A stretch of 39,758 bases of DNA. Source: a virus. Shown one piece after another: positions 16,424 to 24,591 of the stretch. The stretch's first letter is position 1, and every line of letters begins with the position of its first letter. Under the pieces are notes generated by a model that did not search any database, was not told the origin of the DNA, and was given only the letters and a program-made list of their open reading frames with translations. The position numbers and the translations under genes are program-made. Location of the stretch: the IMG/VR virus record IMGVR_UViG_3300043411_000740, positions 1-39,758 of that record. The stretch is one strand, 5' to 3'.

Positions 16424-16555
16424 CTATTTCTTTTTTTCCGGCTTCTTTGGCTCCGGCACCAAAATATCCTCGTCTTTTACTTCTGGTACATTCACCTCGG
16501 AAACCTCACCCAATTCGGTATCTAATACCGGGGGTAGTTTTATTGGTTCTGTCAT
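16424..16555 (-). CDS. Small charged protein between MuF and scaffold
   Basis: A 43-residue protein with an acidic middle (ELGEVSEVNVPEVKDED) and a basic Pro/Lys end (PEPKKPEKKK). The ATG overlaps the MuF stop (ATGA) and has a GGAGGTGG site eight bases upstream, so translation is well supported. It shares the MTEP start with the scaffold. It may be a small scaffold or decoration accessory; no family is recognised. Confidence 0.65.
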   Translation of the reverse strand: MTEPIKLPPVLDTELGEVSEVNVPEVKDEDILVPEPKKPEKKK

Positions 16556-18102
16556 ATGCTTCCACCTCCCAACTTTTCAAAATAACTAAACATTGAGGGT
16601 GCGTACTTCTTAAATTGCTCCGGCTGTGTTCGGTATTGTGCGTATGCGTCTGCAAAAACTTCCTCTTTTTGCCAATAGTATCTGTAATTTTTGCGAGTTA
16701 GTGAGTAATCAACCGTTTTTCCCTCGGTACTGGTCAATTTGATTGTCTTACCCATGGCAACATCCATTACATTTGCCTCGGTCATACCCCATTTGGTAGT
16801 CCATGAGGTGCCACCGCTTAAATAACTATGTTTCAACCTGTTAAATACAATCTGTTGCCCGTCGGCTTTCATTGTCGGCAACAAACCCGCCTCTTTGCTT
16901 TCCCAATATGGACCGGGCATAACCCTTGCGTCTACAAAGTGGCCTAGCTCATGGTAAAAAGTTCGTTTTGCTTGTGCCTCGTATAGTGCATTGTCGGTAA
17001 ACATTTTGCGCATTGTGGTTGTGTTTACCTCCAAAGCCGGGCGCATTTTCCATCCATAGTTTTTGTAAACCCCAAAGTTTCTCGGCGCTCCTTTGCCCAA
17101 TATCTCTAAATTGTGTGCCTTAATCAAATCGCTCTCAAACTTTGTCAAATCAGTAATTGCCACCGAGTTCTTACCTGCCTCAAGTATTATTGGCTCAACC
17201 TTTGGCTTGGATGGTATTGTGGATTGTTTTACGGCCTCGGCTTCTGTAATGACCTTGGTGGGTACATCTGGGTTATATGCTTGGGTTAGTCTCGCCAATG
17301 AGGGGATAAGTACATTTATGGCGTGCTGGCAATTGGGGTGAAACAACCCGGCCGCTTCTGCGTCGCCTAGTGTTGGGTACCCGGCTGTCGCTCCGGTTAT
17401 ACTCAAAATTTTACCCTCCCATACTCGGCACTCTTGGTGTGTGGTGCCATGATTTGAAACCTGTACCAAATCCTTGCCATTTTCAACCATCCGGTTCATA
17501 AGACCACGATTGCGTGCCTCGACTGCCTTTGTTCTAAATAACATGTCGGCGTATCGGTCCAAGGTCCATTTGTGGCCACCTTTGTCAATAAGTGACGCCA
17601 AACCCTGCTCTTGCAATGTCCCTTTGATGATTTTGTTTATTTCTGCCCTTGCCTTACCACCAATCAATCCCTCGGCTAGTTTTTGGGTTATTGCCTGCCT
17701 GCTAATCTTACCAAGCAATAATTGTGCGCTCCTGTCAACCCCGGTAAGACTTTCGGCAAATGCTTTGCTCGTATCATCAACCAACATGCGTATTGCCTCA
17801 ACATGTACCCGGTTAAATCCCTCACTCACACTCACATCTGCACCAACATTGCCGAGTTGTTTTACGGCGTCATTAGCTCCCGATTTGTATTGGTTTGTAA
17901 GTTCTGTCTCAATGAATTTTTGGGTGTCGACGCCTAGAGCCGTCAATGTGGCCTCAATTTGCGCCAAAATTGCCTTGCGGTTAGCAACACCAAAATCTGT
18001 CGCCGTGGCAATCTCGTCAACAATAGACTTGTATGCTTCTTTGAATGTTGAGGTGAGCCGTGTAATGCTTTCCTCATTTACCTCGACCTGTAATGGGTAC
18101 AT
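16552..18102 (-). CDS. MuF minor head protein fused to an anthrax-lethal-factor-like metallopeptidase domain
   Basis: A 516-residue protein. Residues 1-270 form the phage Mu gpF-like domain: long helices, then GTTHQECRVWEGKIL and the family's HPNCQH motif at 255-260. MuF proteins bind the portal inside the head and can be ejected with the DNA. After a linker (about 275-310) the C-terminal domain carries YHELGHFVDARV (zinc-peptidase HELGH at 384-388) and KEEVFADAYAQY...FKKYAPSMFSYFEKL (about 479-511). This pairing matches the lethal-factor-like (ATLF) peptidase family, with Glu480 or Glu481 as probable third zinc ligand. It follows the portal gene. The cargo role is inference. Confidence 0.85.
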   Translation of the reverse strand: MYPLQVEVNEESITRLTSTFKEAYKSIVDEIATATDFGVANRKAILAQIEATLTALGVDTQKFIETELTNQYKSGANDAVKQLGNVGADVSVSEGFNRVHVEAIRMLVDDTSKAFAESLTGVDRSAQLLLGKISRQAITQKLAEGLIGGKARAEINKIIKGTLQEQGLASLIDKGGHKWTLDRYADMLFRTKAVEARNRGLMNRMVENGKDLVQVSNHGTTHQECRVWEGKILSITGATAGYPTLGDAEAAGLFHPNCQHAINVLIPSLARLTQAYNPDVPTKVITEAEAVKQSTIPSKPKVEPIILEAGKNSVAITDLTKFESDLIKAHNLEILGKGAPRNFGVYKNYGWKMRPALEVNTTTMRKMFTDNALYEAQAKRTFYHELGHFVDARVMPGPYWESKEAGLLPTMKADGQQIVFNRLKHSYLSGGTSWTTKWGMTEANVMDVAMGKTIKLTSTEGKTVDYSLTRKNYRYYWQKEEVFADAYAQYRTQPEQFKKYAPSMFSYFEKLGGGSI

Positions 18103-18116
18103 AAAACAATTTTACG

Positions 18117-19676
18117 CTATTTGCTCGCGATGTTCTCCTGAGCCATTGGTGCCTTGCCTGTCTTGGGGTCGACAACTTTTTCGTTCATACCGAGCTTCAT
18201 AAGCGGCATTTCAACCTTTGGTTTTTCGGTTTCAATATCATCCAAAATCTTTTGAGCGGCTTTTTCATCAACTTGGTCAAGTTCCATGACTGCCTGCAAT
18301 TTACTCTTGATACCGGCGTCAATGGCCGCAATTATGTCGGCTTGCAACTCGGTGTTGTCAATTGGTAAACCATCTTGCCAATCAATCTCGGGTTTGGTTG
18401 GTTCGCCTTGCAACGCCTTACCATCAATGGTCAAATTATTGGCTTTGGCAAATACCTGAGCCTTATAAACAATGTCCTTGATTGCTTGGTCATAGTACAA
18501 GCGTTTTCTCGAAGCCTTTGCCAATGTCCTCATTAGCTTAAACTTGAGGGCGCGCCCGCTATCACTTGTACCTTGTCCAAGCCCTAGCAAATCCGGCGAT
18601 ATTTCGGCGGTGAGGTATAGAAAATCAACCAACTTCTCAACTTCTGTAAATGCGCTTTGTAGTGAAGCGTCCCAAACAATGTACTCGGGCTTGTTATTTT
18701 CACCCTCTGACACTTCAATAACACCAAGGGCTTTTTTGTTTACTGAGCCTTTTTCGTCAAGCACTCCGGGTGGCACCATCAAAATTGGGTCGCCATGTTT
18801 GTCCAAAATATTGTCAATCTTGCTTACACGATTGTTGAGAGCAAAAAATAGGTAATCGAGGTCGTGGTAATCACTCAAGCCAAAATGCCTGTCACCGGTT
18901 TTCCAATTAGCCACATGTGTTACCAATAAATCATCAATGTTAGTTGCCTCCTCGGGTTTCATATCTGACATGCCAACCAAGGCGGGCGATACCTCGGCCA
19001 TAATTTGGTCGCCTTTCATTTCAAAAATCTTGTTGGTTATTTTGCCGGTTTCGTGTGTCTCAACTCTCAAATATGTATCGTCCCCATAAGTAAATGTCCA
19101 CTTTAGGTCAACTTTGTCTGGCTCTGCTCTCACATTGAAGCCATCAATTTTGGGGAAATAAATCTTGGGTGTGACATCTTCGCAAATAACTGTACTTTCG
19201 CCCTCCTCACCTTTGTGTCTCAATCCGGCTCTTAGCTTAAATAAGGCGTCGCCGTTGTACGAGTTCCCCAAAGCACTCTCATAGCATTGCACATCCATTT
19301 TGTTTTCTCGCCAAAAAGCGTCAACCCAATCCTGGTCTCCCTTTGGCACCTTGATGGTTGGGGGTTCACTAAATAGCATATCGGCCATAATTTTGCTCAA
19401 AAGTCCGGCAAAATTGACCACAACATATCTCAAGCGTGCATATGCTCGGTTGTACTTCTCGTCGTCAATCTTAATGCGAAATGCCTCGAAATGCTTACCC
19501 ATGAATAATTTGCGGTAATATTCATAGTCGTCAAGCCTAGCTCTCTCTTTGTCATTAGGAAAAACACCAATCGGCTTTGGCTCTGGTGTATTTTCTACCA
19601 TTTCGGTCCCATTGTTAGCATTGGCGGCCATCGCCAAAACTACGCTCGGAGACTGTGGGTAGTTATCGGTTGACAT
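18117..19676 (-). CDS. Portal protein (SPP1 gp6-like)
   Basis: A 519-residue protein located between the terminase and MuF genes, the normal portal position. The segment YARLRYVVVNFAGLLSKIMADMLFSEPPTIKVP is the characteristic N-terminal region of SPP1 gp6-like portals. FFALNNRVSKIDNILDKHGDPILMVP and FTEVEKLVDFLYLTAEISPDLLG...SGRALKFKLMRTLAKA cover the stem and crown regions. Twelve copies form the ring through which DNA enters and leaves. The last 20 residues are Lys/Pro-rich. The start has no clear ribosome site. Confidence 0.92.
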   Translation of the reverse strand: MSTDNYPQSPSVVLAMAANANNGTEMVENTPEPKPIGVFPNDKERARLDDYEYYRKLFMGKHFEAFRIKIDDEKYNRAYARLRYVVVNFAGLLSKIMADMLFSEPPTIKVPKGDQDWVDAFWRENKMDVQCYESALGNSYNGDALFKLRAGLRHKGEEGESTVICEDVTPKIYFPKIDGFNVRAEPDKVDLKWTFTYGDDTYLRVETHETGKITNKIFEMKGDQIMAEVSPALVGMSDMKPEEATNIDDLLVTHVANWKTGDRHFGLSDYHDLDYLFFALNNRVSKIDNILDKHGDPILMVPPGVLDEKGSVNKKALGVIEVSEGENNKPEYIVWDASLQSAFTEVEKLVDFLYLTAEISPDLLGLGQGTSDSGRALKFKLMRTLAKASRKRLYYDQAIKDIVYKAQVFAKANNLTIDGKALQGEPTKPEIDWQDGLPIDNTELQADIIAAIDAGIKSKLQAVMELDQVDEKAAQKILDDIETEKPKVEMPLMKLGMNEKVVDPKTGKAPMAQENIASK

Positions 19677-19743
19677 ATATATTTATCTTATCAAATTTGT
19701 ACTAATGCTGTCTGTCTCCATTTTACGCCATATACTTGAAAAA

Positions 19744-21333
19744 CTAAAATGGCTTAGTAGCAAATACCCGAGCCGTCGGCCTGTCAAACTTACGCATTTG
19801 AATTGCAATAAACCCTCCAAATAGGGCGTCGTCGTGCTTGCCGTCCGCATGTTCACGCTTACCATTGTCCTTTTTGACAAATGTTTTCATCTCGCTCAAT
19901 GTTCGTTTTGAGTTGATTATTAGGTTCCCATCGTCAAAAAATATGTTAAATTCGTCAATCATTACATCGCGGGTTTTACTGTTTGTATTCCAACCGATTT
20001 TTTTGGTGCGCTTGGTTGTTTTCTCGTCAATTCTGTTCTCAAAATAGTAATTGTCGTATATTTTACTCAAAAATAGGATGGTACTAAGCATGTTGTTTTC
20101 TACTCCAACAAATGCTTTGTTGTAATAGGTGGCAATCTCGGCCACGGCTTCGGCTGTTTCGTCTGGTCTGAGCTTCACATAGTATTGTGCCACTTGCTCC
20201 AATGTGTCCCGGTCCCAAACATCAATGTCCGAGTAGTCCGCACCCTCTCCATCACTTGGGTCAACCCCTGTGACATACTTCTTGCCCGGCGCTGGCACTT
20301 TCCACATATCCACACCTTTGTTGTGCAAACTCTCGGCGGTTTTAATCATTTCCTCAAGTTTTTCGTTTTCGTAAAGCTCTCCTAAATCTCTCCTAATCTC
20401 GTCTAAGGTCAACGGCTCCTTTGGCATACAGTTATTCAATCGCTCTGGGTCAAATACATGGCCGGCGCCGCTTTGAAATGCCTCAAGCATGGTGGCCGGG
20501 TATTCCTGCTTAAATAGTTGCTCTCCTGATAGTCCAAGGCCTGTTTGATTGCGCCGTAACTCGCTTATTTTCCATCTGCGCCAAAGTAGTTGCCCGTCAC
20601 TCAATCCGTACTTACTTTGTATTCCTACCTCGTTTTGTGTTTTTTCTCCCGGGTCTATGCTTCCCGGCAATGTGTACTCGGGATTTTCAAACCATGCGTA
20701 AAAATATGCTTTGTAGTCCAAATCATTCCATTTTGTCTTACTGGCCGCTTCCATGTAGTCGTCGTAAAACTCATTGAAGCCATTGGCGGTTGTCTCCTCT
20801 GAAATGGTCCCGGTAATTGGTACCGCCTGCATTGACCCCGCTTTTAGCTCTTGGCGGTCTTTGTTAAATGCACTCTCGGTAATATGTAGCTTTTGGACCG
20901 TACCCGAGCGCAATTTGAGCGCCACATAAATCATGCTATCCAAAATCGCCCCGTCAAATCTGTGGGTAAAACGCAACATCCTCACGGTATCGGTCTTGGT
21001 CTGGGGTTTGAGTTCGTCCGGTAAATTGGTATATGCACGCTTAACTATGTCAAAAATCATGTCCACGGCTTCCCGTTCGTGTCCTAGAATGGCGCAACTT
21101 GTCCCCGGTACCCAAAGTGCCTCGTCCAAGTAATCAATGGCGTATAGGGTAGTAAAACCAAATTGTCGTGCTTTGAGTATGCGGTTGCGTCTGTGTGCGC
21201 TTCGCTCGGCGAGATGTTTAAGCTGTGGGTAATTCGGCCGGAATGTCACCAACTGCCCCTGTTTGTTCTTTATCTTGTACAGGTGTGTTAGTCTCCACCA
21301 TTTGTTTTGAAGCCTCAAGTCCAAGGTTTCCAT
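19744..21333 (-). CDS. terL: Terminase large subunit
   Basis: A 529-residue packaging motor protein. The N-terminal ATPase has a Walker A-like KARQFGFTT (54-62), an adenine-binding region before it (FRPNYPQ) and a Walker B-like LHITESAF with Glu153. The C-terminal RNase H-like nuclease shows GVDPSDGEGADYS (Asp358), VGVENNML (Glu412) and HDDALFGG (Asp501/Asp502). All key residues of both domains are present. The chosen ATG gives the usual N-terminus (KWWRLTHLYKIKNKQG) and overlaps the small-subunit gene by 116 bases, which is unusually long. Confidence 0.95.
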   Translation of the reverse strand: METLDLRLQNKWWRLTHLYKIKNKQGQLVTFRPNYPQLKHLAERSAHRRNRILKARQFGFTTLYAIDYLDEALWVPGTSCAILGHEREAVDMIFDIVKRAYTNLPDELKPQTKTDTVRMLRFTHRFDGAILDSMIYVALKLRSGTVQKLHITESAFNKDRQELKAGSMQAVPITGTISEETTANGFNEFYDDYMEAASKTKWNDLDYKAYFYAWFENPEYTLPGSIDPGEKTQNEVGIQSKYGLSDGQLLWRRWKISELRRNQTGLGLSGEQLFKQEYPATMLEAFQSGAGHVFDPERLNNCMPKEPLTLDEIRRDLGELYENEKLEEMIKTAESLHNKGVDMWKVPAPGKKYVTGVDPSDGEGADYSDIDVWDRDTLEQVAQYYVKLRPDETAEAVAEIATYYNKAFVGVENNMLSTILFLSKIYDNYYFENRIDEKTTKRTKKIGWNTNSKTRDVMIDEFNIFFDDGNLIINSKRTLSEMKTFVKKDNGKREHADGKHDDALFGGFIAIQMRKFDRPTARVFATKPF

Positions 21334-21754
21334 AATCTGTTTCTATTGTATCTAATATCTTACCCACTTTGCTTGGGTCTGCTTCTGCTGTCTCGGTTCT
21401 AGTCACAAAATATGGTTGGGCGGTTCGGTGCTTCTCGGCCATAAACCTCACATTTTTCATGTCGTCCTCGGTTACTGGTCTACCTTGTTTTATCCTGTCA
21501 TTTACATCCATCAAAACCTTGGTAAGAATGTCATTGGCTAATATGCCGGGCGTTGCTCTGTAATTGTCTACTTTTTGCGCAAACCAATCATTTAGCCTGT
21601 ACTTTGTGTAAACTTCCGTTTTGTGTTGCACAATTCCGGCGTCGTCAATAGCACTATTCAAAGTGTGTCCAAGTTTCAAAAATGGCGCCATATCATCAAG
21701 ACACTTTTGATAGTCTCCCTCGCTCCAATTCCTTTTTATCGGTTCATCTGCCAT
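21218..21754 (-). CDS. terS: Terminase small subunit
   Basis: A 178-residue protein directly before and overlapping the large-subunit gene. The N-terminal part (about 10-65) looks like the helix-turn-helix DNA-recognition domain (LKLGHTLNSAIDDAGI...YRLNDWFAQKVDNYRA). The middle is helical (ANDILTKVLMDVNDRI...DDMKNVRFMAEKH), suited to ring assembly. The C-terminal 40 residues are polar and acidic. It would select the phage DNA end for packaging and stimulate the motor. Assignment is from position and domain type. The start follows the SSB stop by 17 bases. Confidence 0.8.
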   Translation of the reverse strand: MADEPIKRNWSEGDYQKCLDDMAPFLKLGHTLNSAIDDAGIVQHKTEVYTKYRLNDWFAQKVDNYRATPGILANDILTKVLMDVNDRIKQGRPVTEDDMKNVRFMAEKHRTAQPYFVTRTETAEADPSKVGKILDTIETDYGNLGLEASKQMVETNTPVQDKEQTGAVGDIPAELPTA

Positions 21755-21771
21755 ATGACTATTATATTACA

Positions 21772-22224
21772 TCAAAATGGTATCTCGTCGCCATTGTCGT
21801 CGTATTTTACCTTTGTCTCTCCTGTAAATACCTCAACACTTGCTTGGGCTTCTGGGCTAAGTGGCTCGTCCGGTTCTGGTGAGTATGTCGATTTGACGAT
21901 GTTAAACATAATCACATTGTCGGCTACCACTTCACTTATATTTTTTGTTATTCCGTCCTTATCCTGATATGTACGATTTTCAATGCGACCCTCCACAATG
22001 ACCTTGGTACCCTTTCCAATATTCTTTGCGGCGTATTCTGCCTGCTTTGCCCATACAACTATCCTGTGAAATGTCGGTACATCAACCCACTCCTCGTTTT
22101 TTTTGACCCCGCGATTTGTTGCCATGTTGAATGTGCATACCGCTTGGCCACTTGGCGTGTATTTGAGTTCCGGCGCTTTTGTGGCGTTTCCTAGTAATGT
22201 TACTTTGTTGATTGAATATGACAT
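21772..22224 (-). CDS. ssb: Single-stranded DNA-binding protein
   Basis: About 150 residues from the ATG at 22224, one base after the upstream stop; upstream Met codons lie inside the neighbour. It shows the full bacterial SSB pattern: SINKVTLLGNATKAPELKYT, an OB fold with FNMATNRG and TFHRIVVWAKQAEYAAKNIGKGTKVIVEGRI, then an acidic linker and the DDNGDEIPF tip that contacts partner proteins. It protects single strands during replication and RecT-type recombination. The intact tip suggests it recruits host repair proteins. Confidence 0.95.
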   Translation of the reverse strand: MSYSINKVTLLGNATKAPELKYTPSGQAVCTFNMATNRGVKKNEEWVDVPTFHRIVVWAKQAEYAAKNIGKGTKVIVEGRIENRTYQDKDGITKNISEVVADNVIMFNIVKSTYSPEPDEPLSPEAQASVEVFTGETKVKYDDNGDEIPF

Positions 22225-22225
22225 T

Positions 22226-22612
22226 TTATTTTTTGAATTGGTCTGATAATATTTTGGCCGTTTGTTCAACCTCTAATTTATCCGGTGTCCTGTGAAAAAG
22301 TATAAACAAACCATCCTGAAATGCGTAAGCGCCGGCATTTGTGTGTCTTTTCAAACATCCGGTTATCCAAAACGCGTCGCCATCCAAACCACTTTTTTTA
22401 AACTGTTTAAGTGTTAAACAACCACCCTGCTTTTTCAATAAAGTAATTAGTTTTTTTGCCTTTTTCTCATCTAAGTCCATAGAGTGTGGCAAACTTGACC
22501 TAAACACTTCACTTTTTACATTATATTCCAAGTGTCTTTGGTTCAAAAAACGCCTTTTGATAGTATTTGGCAAAAACTCTGATACCTTTTGGGTTAGTGT
22601 GTTGTAAAACAT
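22226..22612 (-). CDS. Hypothetical early protein
   Basis: A 128-residue basic protein with no recognised family. The N-terminal half is rich in Arg/Asn (NTIKRRFLNQRHLEYNV). Next comes a helix with Lys repeats (DEKKAKKLITLLKKQGG) that could be a small winged-helix-like unit (LTLKQFKKSGLDGDAFWITGCLKRH), then a short beta part. The ATG at 22612 shares one base with the upstream stop (TAATG), which fixes the start. It sits directly before ssb, so a DNA-related role is possible. Confidence 0.65.
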   Translation of the reverse strand: MFYNTLTQKVSEFLPNTIKRRFLNQRHLEYNVKSEVFRSSLPHSMDLDEKKAKKLITLLKKQGGCLTLKQFKKSGLDGDAFWITGCLKRHTNAGAYAFQDGLFILFHRTPDKLEVEQTAKILSDQFKK

Positions 22613-22806
22613 TATCTTTTTTCCCAACTTAATCCACAATCACGGCATACCATGAGTGGTTTTCGTTTTCTCATAAATAATAATGCGGGCCAAAAGAATA
22701 ATAGCGCAAATACTCCTCTGCCATAACCGTCAAACATCCCGGGTTTGACCGATTTTAGATTTGTACTGTCACACTTCGGGCATTTGGGTTTGAATATATT
22801 AAACAT
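22612..22806 (-). CDS. Zinc ribbon with a membrane segment
   Basis: A 64-residue protein with a CPKC pair near the start and CRDC near the end (PLMVCRDCGLSWEKR), which can form one zinc ribbon. The middle is a hydrophobic stretch (GVFALLFFWPALLFM, about 32-46) that fits a membrane segment. The start at 22806 overlaps the upstream stop by one base (TAATG). Function unknown; it may be a small inner-membrane effector of the early phase. Confidence 0.7.
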   Translation of the reverse strand: MFNIFKPKCPKCDSTNLKSVKPGMFDGYGRGVFALLFFWPALLFMRKRKPLMVCRDCGLSWEKR

Positions 22807-22934
22807 TATCTTGAAAAAATAATAAGCAACATAATAATGAAAAATGGAAACCAACTAAACCCAAAACATCCTGCCGCAAAAGATATACCAACCCAAAAAC
22901 TTGAGCCAAGTTGTATTTCGTATTGTTTTTTCAT
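22806..22934 (-). CDS. Tiny hydrophobic membrane protein
   Basis: A 42-residue protein, almost all hydrophobic after residue 10 (SSFWVGISFAAGCFG then FPFFIIMLLIIF), giving one long or two short membrane segments. The ATG overlaps the methionine aminopeptidase stop (ATGA) and its stop overlaps the next ATG (TAATG), so it fits the operon exactly. Function unknown. Confidence 0.65.
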   Translation of the reverse strand: MKKQYEIQLGSSFWVGISFAAGCFGFSWFPFFIIMLLIIFSR

Positions 22935-23689
22935 AATTCTCCTTTTTGGTAATTGATATGCGTTGTCAAAATTTTGGGACCGCTTGGGGTTATTTCAACC
23001 ATATGCTCGAAAAATGCACTATCCTTGCCGTCGGCCGTCACATAACACCATTGGTTAATGTCCGGGGTTACTCCAAAATTGTCATTGCCTATTGTCAACA
23101 TCGGCTCGACACAATAAACCTGTCCGGCTTCCAAAATGCCGTATTTGTGGCTCATTTCGGTGGTGTTGTATATCTTGGGTGACATGTGAAGCTCTGCGCC
23201 TATCCTGTGGCCTGCAAACCGGCGATTAACCAAGTACCCGCGACTTATGGCATGGCTTTCAATTATTCTTGCGATGTTTTCTGTACTTTGGCCAACTGTC
23301 ATGTATTTAATGGCCTCGTAAAGTGTTTGTTTGGCGTAATAGAGTAATCGGTGGCGTGCGTTGCTTACTTCACCAACCGGGACACTCAATGCGGCGTCGG
23401 CGCACTCACCATCGTATTTTATGGACAAATCAATGCTCACAATGTCGCCCTCTTGCAAAATATAGTCATTGGGGTACCCATGGGCGATTGTGTTGTTGAT
23501 GTTGATACAGGTGACATATGGCCAAGGTTCTTTTGCACTTTCGTGACTGTACCCCTTAATCATTGAGGTCGCGCCATATTTGGCAATCAATTTCTCGGCT
23601 TTGTCATTTATGGCCATTGTTTTTACTCCCGGCTTGACTTGCTTGGCTAGAGTTTTGAGTATGTCTGATATTATTTGATATGCTTTCAT
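22931..23689 (-). CDS. map: Methionine aminopeptidase, type I
   Basis: A 252-residue enzyme that removes the starting Met from new proteins. All catalytic residues are present: His70 (IAHGYP), metal ligands Asp87 and Asp98 (SIDLSIKYDGECADAA), His161 (GHRIG), Glu195 (CVEPM) and Glu228 (FEHMVEI), plus His168. The length and lack of an N-terminal extension match the short bacterial type I form. It sits inside the early operon with a four-base overlap on each side. A phage copy suggests N-terminal processing is limiting for phage proteins or differs in the host; that is inference. Confidence 0.95.
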   Translation of the reverse strand: MKAYQIISDILKTLAKQVKPGVKTMAINDKAEKLIAKYGATSMIKGYSHESAKEPWPYVTCININNTIAHGYPNDYILQEGDIVSIDLSIKYDGECADAALSVPVGEVSNARHRLLYYAKQTLYEAIKYMTVGQSTENIARIIESHAISRGYLVNRRFAGHRIGAELHMSPKIYNTTEMSHKYGILEAGQVYCVEPMLTIGNDNFGVTPDINQWCYVTADGKDSAFFEHMVEITPSGPKILTTHINYQKGEL

Positions 23690-23829
23690 ATAGTTTTTGT
23701 TTCCGGTAATTGGTGTATTTTGTCGCTCGCCGGCTTACCGCACTTGGCGCATTTGTTGACCCATCTAAATCCGGCGGTGATAAATCTTGGTAATTTGTTT
23801 TTGGCTTTGTATTGGTGTGGTTTAGTCAT
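23686..23829 (-). CDS. Small basic CxxC protein
   Basis: A 47-residue basic protein with a single CAKC pair (WVNKCAKCGKPAS), a half zinc ribbon. The N-terminus MTKP resembles the repeated MTTKP cassette of neighbours. The stop overlaps the methionine aminopeptidase start (ATGA), so it is probably translated with it. Function unknown. Confidence 0.6.
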   Translation of the reverse strand: MTKPHQYKAKNKLPRFITAGFRWVNKCAKCGKPASDKIHQLPETKTI

Positions 23830-23832
23830 AGG

Positions 23833-23997
23833 TTATTTATCTCCGTATTTTTCAAATTTATATTGAGTCCTAAGCCAAAAGATAAACTGTTCAAGAGTAG
23901 CTTTCCCGTAGTATCCACCTGAAGTCGGGTGTGTTCTTTGATATTCAGTATAAAGAGCTTCTAGTTCTAAAATGAGTGGTGTTGGTTTATTTTTCAT
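23833..23997 (-). CDS. Small hypothetical early protein
   Basis: A 54-residue protein with two likely helices (LILELEALYTEYQRT and TLEQFIFWLRTQYKF). A GAAGGAGGG ribosome site lies just before its ATG. That site is supplied by the repeated 30-base cassette found at the start of neighbouring genes. It ends three bases before the next gene. Function unknown. Confidence 0.65.
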   Translation of the reverse strand: MKNKPTPLILELEALYTEYQRTHPTSGGYYGKATLEQFIFWLRTQYKFEKYGDK

Positions 23998-24034
23998 TAT
24001 TCCCTCCTTCTATTTTCTGTGGTTTAGTGGTCAT
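23987..24034 (-). CDS. 15-codon leader made from the repeated start cassette
   Basis: A tiny open frame (MTTKPQKIEGGNNEK) built from the same start sequence as two full genes at 24830 and 25117. It contains the ribosome site of the 54-residue gene and overlaps its start, so it could act as a leader that couples translation. It may equally be a decayed copy of a gene start. Confidence 0.35.
   Translation of the reverse strand: MTTKPQKIEGGNNEK
24005..24034 (-). repeat. Start-of-gene cassette repeat, copy 1
   Basis: About 30 bases encoding MTTKPQKIEGG plus a GAAGGAGG ribosome site. The same sequence occurs at 24799-24830 and, lacking one codon, at 25087-25117. Here it is followed at once by a short stop and the 54-residue gene. 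Confidence 0.75.
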
Positions 24035-24040
24035 AATGGT

Positions 24041-24340
24041 TTATCTTGGATAATCATCAGAGTTATATTGGTCTGGATAATCATCGGGGTTTTGTTGATA
24101 ATGTTCTGCGTTAGCGTTTGGGCAATATCCTAGTGGGGCACTGTCTAGTTTCTCCTGGGTAAAACTTTTTAGTTCTTCTATTGTTGCGTATCTGTCGCCA
24201 ATGAAATACTCACCACAATAACCACATCTTTCTAACTTACCAGCTTCTTCTTGTTCACTCTCCCATTTTTCCTCATGGGGGCAACCATCTCGTCTACAAG
24301 AGCTTGTGCAGTGTTTTTCTAGGTACTCGTTTAGTGTCAT
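24041..24340 (-). CDS. Cys-containing acidic early protein
   Basis: A 99-residue acidic protein with several Cys and His residues (HCTSSCRRDGCPHEE, then RCGYCGEYF), enough for one or two zinc sites. The C-terminus has a small repeated acidic unit (DDYPDQYNSDDYP) that comes from a short DNA repeat. The start overlaps the upstream stop (ATGA). Function unknown; small acidic early proteins often bind host factors, but nothing here shows that. Confidence 0.65.
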   Translation of the reverse strand: MTLNEYLEKHCTSSCRRDGCPHEEKWESEQEEAGKLERCGYCGEYFIGDRYATIEELKSFTQEKLDSAPLGYCPNANAEHYQQNPDDYPDQYNSDDYPR

Positions 24341-24591
24341 GCTTCTTGTCTGATTAGTAATTCCTTAACAGCATCCGCTATCCGCTTACACTCACCACCC
24401 TTGTCCCACTCTTCGTCGCTATCACGGCACTCGGTTCTTACTTGGTTAGTAATGTCTACCACTTCTCCTAGTAGGTCGTTTTGTAACTTAGAAAATAAGT
24501 CAAACATTTTGTTAACCGTTTCAGTTTCTCCTATGTGTGGCAGGTGTCTAAGTACTTCGTAAATATCTGACATTGTTTTTATATCGCTCAT
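24337..24591 (-). CDS. Small acidic helical early protein
   Basis: An 84-residue acidic protein predicted to be mostly helical (VNKMFDLFSKLQNDLLGEVVDITNQVRTEC, then CKRIADAVKELLIRQ). No family is recognised. The ATG overlaps the upstream stop and its stop overlaps the next start, so it is part of a tightly coupled operon. Confidence 0.65.
   Translation of the reverse strand: MSDIKTMSDIYEVLRHLPHIGETETVNKMFDLFSKLQNDLLGEVVDITNQVRTECRDSDEEWDKGGECKRIADAVKELLIRQEA

Noticed and set aside
17474-18202. A 242-codon plus-strand frame
   Set aside because: It lies opposite the MuF and portal genes, which have clear family motifs; no promoter or ribosome site supports it.
19683-19880. A 65-codon frame between terminase and portal
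   Set aside because: It is mostly antiframe to the terminase C-terminus, which contains conserved nuclease residues just upstream.
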